Shown here piece by piece: positions 33,082 to 41,600 of a DNA stretch of 64,000 bases (positions are counted from its first letter, which is position 1; each line of letters starts with the position of its first letter). Both the position numbers and the translations under genes were made by a program. The notes beneath the pieces are model-generated. The model searched no databases, was not told the origin of the DNA, and saw nothing but the letters and a program-made list of their open reading frames with translations. The stretch is from JAHRAW01 sp028066695 (lineage in GTDB: Bacteria; Pseudomonadota; Gammaproteobacteria; Arenicellales; Poriferihabitantaceae). The stretch spans positions 2,108,001 through 2,172,000 of the forward strand of contig OY734803.1 in assembly GCA_963457535.1 (NCBI GenBank), given 5' to 3'.

Positions 33082-34068
33082 ATGAAACACCAAATCACCA
33101 TCGCAGCCAAAACCCTGCTCGCAGCGACCATCCTGCTGTTCGCTGGCGTCGCCAATGCGCAGTCCACCGGCACGCAGACCGTAGTCTTCGCCGAGCCGGG
33201 CTCCACCACCGGACTCACCACCTACGCCCGCAGCCAGGGCCGCGAGTTCAGCGTTGACATCGTCTACGATGACACCGTCACCGACCGCAGTGTGGTCGCT
33301 TTCAATGTGCACTGGGATGACTCCGAAGTAACCTTCGGCGGCATTGAAAACCTCAAAGCCATCGCCGATTCCGACAGCGCCGCCTGCCAGGTCGGCGGCA
33401 GCCAGCCCACCGCGGTCGGCACCGCCGGAAACAACACCAAAGTCGGCGGACCCTCCCTCACCATCGGCGGCGACGCGGGCGTAGCCGAAGGCGATGACGA
33501 CGACGGCGAAACCGACACCGACCAAAAAGCCACCGCCGTCTGGGCGCAGATCTGCGGTGATGTATTCACCGAAGACGACGCCGTTCGCGTCGCCACCGCA
33601 AAGTTCACTTGGAAGGAAGCCAGCACCGCCACCAGCACCAAGATCGGCCTGTCGCAGGCGCACGGCGGCGACTTCGGTGCTTCCACTTTCAGCGGACAGA
33701 GCGTGGAAATCACCCCGCAGACTTTCACGCTGGATGTGGATGAGAGCGGCATCGTCAATACCAACGATGTCTTGCTGATCTTCCGCTACCTGATTCTCGG
33801 TCGCGACAACACCGTGAACGCCGCCTTGGAAGCGAACATCCCCTCGGCGGCCGACAAGGGCGACGCCATCAAAACCGCAATTAGCGGCGGCCTGGCTGTG
33901 TTGGATGTGGATAGCAGCGGCATCCTCAATACCAACGATGTCTTGCTGATCTTCCGCTACCTGATTCTCGGTCGCGACAACACCGTGAACGCCGCCTTGG
34001 AAGCGAACATCCCCTCTGCCGCCGGCAAGGGCGACGCCATCAAAGCCGCAATCGCGGCGCTGTTGTAA
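33082..34068 (+). CDS. Secreted protein A: cohesin-like module plus two dockerin-like repeats
   Basis: A 328-residue exported protein (signal peptide ending NAQ-ST). Residues about 30-213 form a module with a cohesin-like order: GREFSVDIVYDD, VVAFNVHWDDSEVTFGGIENL, then VRVATAKFTWKEA ... STKIGLSQ. The C terminus has two dockerin-type motifs, LDVDESGIVNTNDVLLIFRYL and LDVDSSGILNTNDVLLIFRYL, with Asp/Asn calcium ligands at the usual spacing. A GAGGAAACC ribosome site precedes the ATG and a strong promoter lies upstream. Function is inferred: a surface-associated, calcium-stabilised protein able to pair with partners. An acidic insertion (GDDDDGETDTD) splits the first module. Confidence 0.8.
   Translation: MKHQITIAAKTLLAATILLFAGVANAQSTGTQTVVFAEPGSTTGLTTYARSQGREFSVDIVYDDTVTDRSVVAFNVHWDDSEVTFGGIENLKAIADSDSAACQVGGSQPTAVGTAGNNTKVGGPSLTIGGDAGVAEGDDDDGETDTDQKATAVWAQICGDVFTEDDAVRVATAKFTWKEASTATSTKIGLSQAHGGDFGASTFSGQSVEITPQTFTLDVDESGIVNTNDVLLIFRYLILGRDNTVNAALEANIPSAADKGDAIKTAISGGLAVLDVDSSGILNTNDVLLIFRYLILGRDNTVNAALEANIPSAAGKGDAIKAAIAALL
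33726..34065 (+). repeat. Tandem duplication of the dockerin-like segment
   Basis: Two units of about 165 bp (33726-33890 and 33903-34065) are nearly identical at DNA level, including a long perfect block from the AATACCAACGATGTC motif through AACATCCCCTC. Each encodes one calcium motif and the helix-rich tail NTVNAALEANIPSAA. The near-identity implies recent duplication or gene conversion. Confidence 0.9.
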
Positions 34069-34096
34069 CGCGGGAAACAACCAAAATCCTTTTGCG

Positions 34097-34131
34097 GCGC
34101 GGCAAGACCGCGGGTCTTGTCCGTGCCGCGC
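34097..34131 (+). terminator. Hairpin after secreted protein A
   Basis: GCGCGGCA (34097-34104) and TGCCGCGC (34124-34131) form an outer stem, and AAGACC/GGTCTT form an inner one. It is followed by CTCTCTTT, a weak T-tract, so some transcription may read through into the autotransporter gene at 34178. Confidence 0.55.
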
Positions 34132-34177
34132 TCTCTTTCAATCAAAATTTTCCACTTCTAACTGAGGAAACCAAGCC

Positions 34178-37100
34178 ATGCAATTTGCAAAGAAACTTCT
34201 GAAACTCGTCGCAGTTTCAATTCCGCTGCTTCTCGTCGCCACCGCGGCGCGCGCGCAGAACCTAGAGGTCCAATTCGCGATGCCCGGCAGCCTCACCCCG
34301 ATCACCATGCTGGACATCAGCGCAATGGCGGCCGACGCCAGCGGCAACCGCGTGTTTGATTTGGATGTCATCGCCAAAACCGACACTGCTGCTCAAACTA
34401 CCAACTACTCTCCCCAGTTTTTCGTCAACACGGCGGACCTGGAGATCACCATGTATAAGGAAATCATCTCAGGCATCACCGCCGGCCCGACCGAAGTCGC
34501 CCGCGTGGCTGTCGACGGCGCCGACACGCTCGGCGGCATTGAGTACGCCCAATCTTACTCCGCCGGCTTTGTTGCAACCGGCGGATTCCCGGGCTTGGTC
34601 GAGAACGAGTGGCTCAAGTTGATGGCCTTGGAGTTCACCTACAAGAAAGCCGGCGGCCTCGCCCATGCCCACATTGCGGCGCAAGCGGGGGCATCCGCGG
34701 CTACCTGGAATGGCGCCACTGTCGTTGGTGCTGGCTCTGACGGCAGTACCACTCCGGACCTCACCGTAAACGGTCCCCCGGTGCCGCAGAATGCGAATCT
34801 GACGCTGGCCTTTGGTACCGACGGCGCCGGCGCCGGTCTTCCCGCTGACCACAAGGCTTCCGCGGAACGCGCTACGCAGGACCAAGGCGCGGCCGGCACC
34901 TCCATTGAGGTGACCTGCAACCTGACCGACAACGACGGCGCTGCGTATAACGTGCCCGCCGCCGTCAGCGGTGGCGCCACCTGCTCGGTTGTCGGCACCG
35001 CGGCCACCCTCGCCGGTGCCGCCGCCTCGCACAACGCCAGCCCCAGCGCAGACACCGAATACTCCGGCGACGATGTCACCACCGCGATGGAAATCAACAT
35101 CCCCGCCGGCTCATCCAGCGGCACGGCGACTTTCGAAATCACCACCAACAGCAACACTGCCACCCTGCAGTTTGATTTCCGCATCAGCGCGGTGGAAGAC
35201 TACACCGACACTTCGGGTTCAGAGGACCTGGAGTCCGACCAGTTCAACAAAGCGAGCGTCACTTTCCGCATTGTGGATGCGGCGCTTCAGCTGGTCTCCA
35301 GGAATGCGTCCGGAGTATGCGACGGCACCGGTACGCCCACGACCTCCGAAAGCATTGAAGAGGGCGGCGATGCGGTGGATCTTTGCGTAGTCGCGGTTTC
35401 CGACCCGGGCGGCACCGGCATCGCCTATGCCTGCACGCTTCCCGATGCTGACGCGTCCGGAATCACCATCACCGGCGGAACCGGCACGCTCACCGACGGC
35501 ACCAGCCGCACGAACGGCATGCCGATCAGTTTCTCACTTCCGGATGACAACTTTGCCGGCGGTGGTGGCAGCACCTCCACCGTGACCTGCGCGGTCACCG
35601 ACACCGGCGGCAGCGCCTCCTACTCCACGAGCACGATGACGACCCTCGGTCTCGCCGTCACCGACCCGGATACGGTTACCGGCGGCGCTCTGGCGGCGAC
35701 CGCCACGGTCAGCGAGAAAGCCGGCCCCGCGCCGATCGTCGTTACCGCCTCCATCACCGGCGCCATCTCCCCGGGTGGCGACTGCACCGTGGAAGTGACT
35801 GTCGAGACCACGGCGGGCTCGAATCTGCCGGCTGGCACCGTGCTGGCAGCGGGTGGCGGTACTGACTACGTAGGCGCCCTCACCATCCCGAACATCACCA
35901 TCGCGGGTCGTTCGCGCAGCGGCAGCAGTACGCCGGGCGAGACCGCCTCCGCAGGCACCCCCGTGGCGACTTCGGGTGCCGGCGTGCTTGTTCCCTTCAG
36001 CGACACTGACTCCGACCGCGAAGCCATCCGCTTTACCGGCGAATCCGCCTCCTGCGGCGGTGCTACCAACCTGGACTTCGGCGAAGCGTTCACGCTGATT
36101 GTCGACAAAACCGGCGGCGACTCGCTGAAGAACCTGAACTACTCGGTGCTTCCGGTCGCAACCCAGTTCGGTCTGGCGAGCGCGATGAACAACATCCAAA
36201 CGCGCGCCACCGCTTCACGCTCCGGCAGCGACCGCCAGGCCGTCTTCAGCCTCGCCGGCAACACCACCGGCCAGGACGTGCTGATGACCCACATGAAAGG
36301 CGCGGCCGCGCTGGACGACGCCAACGACTACGAGTACGACTGGAAAAAGGCGTTCTCCAACTCGTCTTTCTCCATGCCGATCTTCGGCGCGGGCGGCGGC
36401 ACCCTCTGGGCAAGCGGCGACTACCGCACCATGAACGGCGACAGCGGCGTTGTGGACTGGGAGGGCAACTCCTTCCTGTTCAACTTCGGCGCCGATGCCC
36501 GCCTGAACAACGACATGCTGGTCGGTCTGATGATCTCCATGAGCGACACCGACATCGACTACACCGACACCGCGCTGGACACCACCAACAAGGGTGAGTA
36601 CACCATCACCAATCTGGCGCTCCGTCCGTATTTCGCCTGGTCCGTAGGCCGCACCGACATCTGGGGCAGCATCGGCACCGGCTCCGGCGAGGTGGAAGTG
36701 GTCCAAGAGGGCGAAACCATGGCGCGCGTCGGCGACACCAGCGAATCCTCGCTGTCGCTCGGCGTCAAGCATGCCCTGGTGGAAGGTCTGAGCGTCCAAG
36801 CCGACATCTCCACCAACTCCACCACCGTGGACGAGAAGAACGGCGGCAGCAGCGCCGACGGCGGCGTTGATTCGCAGGACATTGACAGCCAGCGCGCCCG
36901 CGTGCTGCTGGTTGGCGAGAACTCCTACAACAGCGCAAACGGCACCATCACCCCGAAGGTGGAAATCGGTTTCCGCTTTGACTCTTCGGAGACCAACAAC
37001 GCCTTCGGCAAAGGCGAATCAACCGCCAGCTCGCAGGAAGACAACAGCACCGGCACCGAAGCCGCGATGGGCGTTGATGTCGCCAGCGGCGGCCGCGTGA

Positions 37101-37630
37101 TGGGGCTGAAAGCCCGCTTCTACAGCGGCAACGACTACGACGAGTGGGGCATCAGCGGCATCTATGAGCACCACGTCGGCGCCGGCGGTCTCGGTCTGGC
37201 AATGGCGATGCGCCCGCAATACGGCAACACCGCCAGCACCACCAAGAGCCTGTTCCAGCAGGAGTTTGACAACGCCAGCAACGTGAAGAAAACCACGGTT
37301 GCCGACGCGGTCAATGCTCCGAGCATGAACAGCGACATCTCCTACGGCTTTGCCGCTCCGGGCGACCGCGGGGTCATCACCCCCTACGCCAAAGCGGTGC
37401 TGGGCAGCAATGTTGCCACCAGCAGCCGACTGGGCATGCGCTGGAAGCCGCACTCGCGCTTCAACGTGGATGTCTATGGCGACAACAAAGCCGCCGCGGA
37501 CGACTACGCGATGCTGCTGAACTGGGCGAGCAAAGGTCCGCTGGACTTCGCTCTGGAAGGCAAGCGCACCGAGAAAGCCGCGGGTGACATCTCGCACTCA
37601 GTCGTGCTGAAAGGGACGCTGGACTTCTAA
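34178..37630 (+). CDS. Secreted protein B: cohesin-like module with autotransporter-type beta-barrel
   Basis: A 1150-residue protein with a signal peptide (LLLVATAARA-QN). Residues about 28-195 are the shared module (VQFAMPGSLTPITMLD, NRVFDLDVIAK, LKLMALEFTYKK). A cysteine-containing passenger follows, without the 230-residue repeats seen in D-F. From about residue 640 the protein becomes an outer-membrane barrel: alternating strands such as NSFLFNFGADARLNND, YTITNLALRPYFAWS and KVEIGFRFDSS, a closing FALEGKRTE and C-terminal KGTLDF ending in Phe, the BAM recognition signature. The barrel is homologous to that of the giant gene at 46416. GAGGAAACC lies before the ATG. Predicted to present the module at the cell surface. 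Confidence 0.82.
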   Translation: MQFAKKLLKLVAVSIPLLLVATAARAQNLEVQFAMPGSLTPITMLDISAMAADASGNRVFDLDVIAKTDTAAQTTNYSPQFFVNTADLEITMYKEIISGITAGPTEVARVAVDGADTLGGIEYAQSYSAGFVATGGFPGLVENEWLKLMALEFTYKKAGGLAHAHIAAQAGASAATWNGATVVGAGSDGSTTPDLTVNGPPVPQNANLTLAFGTDGAGAGLPADHKASAERATQDQGAAGTSIEVTCNLTDNDGAAYNVPAAVSGGATCSVVGTAATLAGAAASHNASPSADTEYSGDDVTTAMEINIPAGSSSGTATFEITTNSNTATLQFDFRISAVEDYTDTSGSEDLESDQFNKASVTFRIVDAALQLVSRNASGVCDGTGTPTTSESIEEGGDAVDLCVVAVSDPGGTGIAYACTLPDADASGITITGGTGTLTDGTSRTNGMPISFSLPDDNFAGGGGSTSTVTCAVTDTGGSASYSTSTMTTLGLAVTDPDTVTGGALAATATVSEKAGPAPIVVTASITGAISPGGDCTVEVTVETTAGSNLPAGTVLAAGGGTDYVGALTIPNITIAGRSRSGSSTPGETASAGTPVATSGAGVLVPFSDTDSDREAIRFTGESASCGGATNLDFGEAFTLIVDKTGGDSLKNLNYSVLPVATQFGLASAMNNIQTRATASRSGSDRQAVFSLAGNTTGQDVLMTHMKGAAALDDANDYEYDWKKAFSNSSFSMPIFGAGGGTLWASGDYRTMNGDSGVVDWEGNSFLFNFGADARLNNDMLVGLMISMSDTDIDYTDTALDTTNKGEYTITNLALRPYFAWSVGRTDIWGSIGTGSGEVEVVQEGETMARVGDTSESSLSLGVKHALVEGLSVQADISTNSTTVDEKNGGSSADGGVDSQDIDSQRARVLLVGENSYNSANGTITPKVEIGFRFDSSETNNAFGKGESTASSQEDNSTGTEAAMGVDVASGGRVMGLKARFYSGNDYDEWGISGIYEHHVGAGGLGLAMAMRPQYGNTASTTKSLFQQEFDNASNVKKTTVADAVNAPSMNSDISYGFAAPGDRGVITPYAKAVLGSNVATSSRLGMRWKPHSRFNVDVYGDNKAAADDYAMLLNWASKGPLDFALEGKRTEKAAGDISHSVVLKGTLDF

Positions 37631-37650
37631 GCGTCCCCGACCCAAACCCC

Positions 37651-37742
37651 GCGCGGAAATTCCTCGTTCCGCGCGGAGTGCCCACTCCGCCGAATCAATG
37701 GCGGCAAAATGGCGGCGGCATAAAAACCGCCGCCATTTTTTT
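37651..37742 (+). terminator. Strong terminator cluster after protein B
   Basis: An 8-bp stem GCGCGGAA/TTCCGCGC (37651-37674) and a GGAGTG/CACTCC stem follow the stop codon. Then a textbook intrinsic terminator: ATGGCGGCGG (37709-37718) pairs with CCGCCGCCAT (37727-37736) and a run of seven T ends at 37742. It insulates protein B from the operon starting with the Trm112-like gene. Confidence 0.88.
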
Positions 37743-37786
37743 GCCCCCATCCCGCGTCTCGTTTCTTTCGTTTCGTTTGTTTCCCC

Positions 37787-38053
37787 ATGCCGCTTGACCG
37801 AAAACTGCTGGAAATGCTGGTCTGCCCGGTCAGCAAACAGCCGCTGTTCCCGCTGCCCCACGCCCGCCTGGTAAAACTCAACCGCGCGATAGAGCAGGGC
37901 GGCGTGCGCACCCACGCCGGCGAGCAACTCACCGCCCCGCTCAAAGAAGCCCTGATCACCGAAAACGGCGCCACCCTCTACCAAATAGACCGCGGCATCC
38001 CGGTCATGCTGGAATCCGCAAGCATCCCCTGCGCGCAGATTCCGAATTGGTGA
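37787..38053 (+). CDS. Trm112-like (UPF0434/YcaR) small protein
   Basis: An 88-residue protein of the Trm112/YcaR family, with N-terminal LLEMLVCPVSKQPL and the conserved YQIDRGIPVMLE near the end. Family members are small zinc-ribbon proteins; the eukaryotic and archaeal ones activate methyltransferases. Most bacterial members are about 60 residues with a CPxC pair. Here the second Cys is Ser (CPVS) and there is an inserted segment of about 25 residues in the middle. It is first in a putative operon with secreted proteins C-F, 10 bp before protein C, which is unexpected company. Confidence 0.85.
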   Translation: MPLDRKLLEMLVCPVSKQPLFPLPHARLVKLNRAIEQGGVRTHAGEQLTAPLKEALITENGATLYQIDRGIPVMLESASIPCAQIPNW

Positions 38054-38063
38054 GCGCGCTGCC

Positions 38064-38669
38064 ATGCCGACCTTCCCAAAACGCCCGCGCCCCCGCATTC
38101 GCGCCATCGCGCCCGTCCTCGCGCTCCTCCTCGCGCCGCTCCCACTCTTTATCGGTGCTGTCGCCGCCCCCGCGCGCGCGCAGATAACGCACGAAGCCGC
38201 CTTCGCGCTGCCGGGCAGCCTTGTCCCGATAAGCAGTTTTGACACCGGCGCCGCGCCGGTAAAAAGCGACGGCACGCGCGAATTCAAATTGGACTACATC
38301 GCCCGCAGCAGCCGCGCCGGCGAGACCGTTTTTACCACCGGCGTTTTCTTCGTGGAAGGCGATCTGGAAGTGTCCGCGCTCACCGCCATGATTCCCGCCC
38401 TGGTCGCCCCTTCAGACATCGTGTTCAGCATCCCCGATGCCCGCAAACTCGGCGGCCGCGCCTACACCCACCGCTACGACTGGGGCTGGGCAAATCCGCG
38501 CGGCTTTGACGCCAAGGCAAACAAGTGGTTTCGCCTGATGACGGTAACTTTCCAGTACAAGAAATCCGCCGGCGACTCCGCCCTCCACATCACCGCCGGC
38601 GCCGCCTCCTCCGCCGACGCTTTCAAAGACGCCGCTCTGCGCATTCAGGGTCCGCCCGGCAGCCCATGA
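38064..38669 (+). CDS. Secreted protein C: stand-alone cohesin-like module
   Basis: A 201-residue exported protein: basic N terminus (PKRPRPRIR), hydrophobic core, cleavage near ARA-QI, then only the shared module: AAFALPGSLVPISSFDTG, REFKLDYIARSS, DLEVSALTAMI, a WGWANPRGF segment, LMTVTFQYKK, and the closing RIQGPPG. No dockerin, repeat or barrel is present. It ends where the module ends in the larger paralogues, so it is a natural single-domain version rather than a frameshifted fragment. ATGA overlap with the next gene indicates coupled translation. Confidence 0.75.
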   Translation: MPTFPKRPRPRIRAIAPVLALLLAPLPLFIGAVAAPARAQITHEAAFALPGSLVPISSFDTGAAPVKSDGTREFKLDYIARSSRAGETVFTTGVFFVEGDLEVSALTAMIPALVAPSDIVFSIPDARKLGGRAYTHRYDWGWANPRGFDAKANKWFRLMTVTFQYKKSAGDSALHITAGAASSADAFKDAALRIQGPPGSP

Positions 38670-41600
38670 AAACCCCTTTGAAACCCGCGGTCGTCGCGCT
38701 CTTTTTTGCCGCTGCCTTTGCCATGCCGCTGGCTCACGCGCAGGACCTGAACGCGGAGGTCGCTTTCGCCATGCCGGGCAGCACTACTCCGCTCACCAAT
38801 TTTGACGCCCTGACGGTTGCCGCCGAATCCGACGGCACTCGGACATTCAAATTGGATTACATCACCAAATCAAACCGCTCCGGTTCCTCGTTCCGCACCG
38901 CGGCCACTATCGTGCATGTCCATGGCGCCGAACTGGAGGTGATCGCGCTGGAAAATTTGCTGACGGCTGTCGTCGACCCCGGCATCGGCGGGCTTAATCT
39001 CATTGAACAGGCCGCGACCATTGACGGCATTGAATATGCGAATCGGTATGCATGGGGCTGGTTCAATCCGGTCGGCCTTTCCTTTCTGACGCCGGCCGAC
39101 ACATATTTTCGCCTGGCGACCGCGACTTTCAAACTGAAGAAACTTGCGGGCGACACCACCGTGGGTTTTTCGCAGGACAGTGCCGGCACTGCGGCGGTTT
39201 TTACCGGCCCGCAACTGACCATTCAAGGCCCCCCGCTGGCGAGCGTCGGTGTTTCCCCGGCGAACATGATGGAAACCGACGCCGCCACGACCGCCACCGT
39301 TTCCTGCGGCCTGTCGCGCCCGGCGATTGAAGAGACCGCCTGCACCTTGGCAATCGGCGCCGGCACCGCCGCCGACCCGGCCGATTACAGCGTCTCCCCG
39401 GCGCTCGCCGGCGCGACCATCACCATCCCCAAAGGCGAAACCTCCGCCGAAAAAGATTTCACCATCACCCCAAACCTCGCCGGCGACGGCGGCACAATTC
39501 ATATTGAACTTGCAAATGTGGTCGCGAACGGCGAGCAAGTCGTGCGAGACGAACAGCAGGCCCTCTTTGAAATCATCGCGCCGGATTTGGTGGTCAGCCC
39601 GCTTCGCGACCCGATAGACGAGCGCGGCCGCACCCGCGGAATCAAAATGAAACTGCGCACCCAGCCGCGCAGCGGCAATGTGGTCGTGGACCTCAGCAGT
39701 TCCGACACCGGCGAGGCGACCGTCCGCCCGGCGAAACTCACCTACACCGCGGCAAACTGGAACCGCGACCAGAATGTTTTCATTGAAGGCGTGAACGACC
39801 TCTACGACGACGGCGACCAGCCCTTCACCCTCACCTTCGCGGTGAACGCCGCCGAAACCGACGACGACAACTACCACGGCGTGGTGCAAACCCTGGACGC
39901 GGTCAATGTGGACACCGAACGCAATGTGCGGTTGCAGGCCGCGGCAACGCCGCTCGTGCTGTCGGAGCAGGGCGGCGCGCAGGATGTGGAAATCACCGTC
40001 CGCCTAATGGGACACCGCCTCGGTGTCGCCGGCCTCTATCCGGTGCAGGTGGAGACCGACACCGCCGTCGCGCTTGCCCTCGGCGTCGGCGCCAATGCCG
40101 GCACCGCCACCTCGCCGGCCGACTTCGCCATCTCGCTGCCGCCGTTCACCATTCCCGCCGGCCAAGACTCGCTGACCAAGACCATCTCCATCACCCCGGT
40201 GGACGACGGCGCGCGCGACAACAACGAAACCATCGTCCTCACCGCGACTCTGGAGCCGTATGCCGTAGTCCCGCTAACCCTGCACCTCCGCGATTACCGC
40301 CTGAACACCACCGCGCTCAGCGGCGAAACCACCGAAGCCGGCGCGACCGCCACTTTCACGCTGTCCCTGCCGACCGCCCCCGAAGGCGGCGATGTAATCG
40401 TCAATGCAACAAGTTCCGACACCGGCGAAGCGACCCTGTCGCCGTCGCGCCTGACTTTCACCGCCGCCAATTTTGACAAACCGCAAACCATCACCGTGAC
40501 CGGCATAAATGACACCTTTGACGACGGCGATGTGAACTACACCGTGGACCTGTCGGTGGACGCCGCCACCCCCGACCCGAACTACCGCGTCCTGACCAAA
40601 TCCCTCCCCGGCAAAACCACCGACGACGACACCGCCAAAATCCGCGTCACTGCCTCGCCTGCATTCTTGACCGAAGACACCGCCGGCGCGCAGACCATAA
40701 CTTTCACCGCCGAACTCGTCGGCGATGTCCGTCTGGAAACCCCCGCGCAAATCGCGCTCGCATTCAAAACCGGCGGCGGCGCCGGCACTGCAGTTGCGGG
40801 AACCGACTATACCCAGTTCGCCCCGCCCACCATCACCATCCCCGCCGGCCAAAAAACCGGCAGCGTGTCCGCGGAAATCACCACCACCGCCGACGCAATT
40901 GACGACAGCAACGAAACCATCATCCTCACCGCCACGCTTTCACCTTATGAAATCGCCGATTTAGAACTGCCTATCCGCGAGTTCGCTTTAAATCCGAGCG
41001 ACATCACCGGCAACACCGGCGAAGACCGCAGCACCGCGCATTTCACGCTGACCCTGCCGACCGAACCCATCAGCGGCGAAGTCGTAGTGGATGTGACCAG
41101 TTCCGACCCCGGCGAAGCCTCCGTTTCCCCGCCCGCCCTCACTTTCACCGCCGACAACTGGAACCAATCCCGCCGCGTAGTGGTCACCGGCGTGGACGAT
41201 GAGTTTGACGACGGCGACCAACCCTACAAAATCAACCTCGCGATAAACGACGCCCAAACCGCCGACCCCAACTACCACGGCCGCACCGCCGAACTCTCCG
41301 CCGCCAACACCGACGACGACACCGCCGCAATTGCGCTCCGCGCCGCCCCGGATTTCCTCTCCGAATCCGCCGGCGCGCAGCCCATCACCCTAACCGCCGC
41401 CCTGACCGGCGACACCCGCTTGGAAGAACAAGCCGTAATCGCGCTCACCCGAAGTGGCACCGCCACCGCCGGAACCGACTACACCGCCTTCACCCCCCCG
41501 GCAAACATCACCATCCCGGCGCGCGCCGCCGCGGCCGCCGCGACTTTTGCTATCACCCCGCTCGCCGCCGCCGACAACGGCGAAACCATCGTCTTTTCCG

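Noticed and set aside
32806..33085. Small Lys/Asn/Pro-rich open frame between the hydroxylase gene and protein A
   Set aside because: It runs through the terminator, A-tracts and promoter of protein A; composition comes from the A-tracts.
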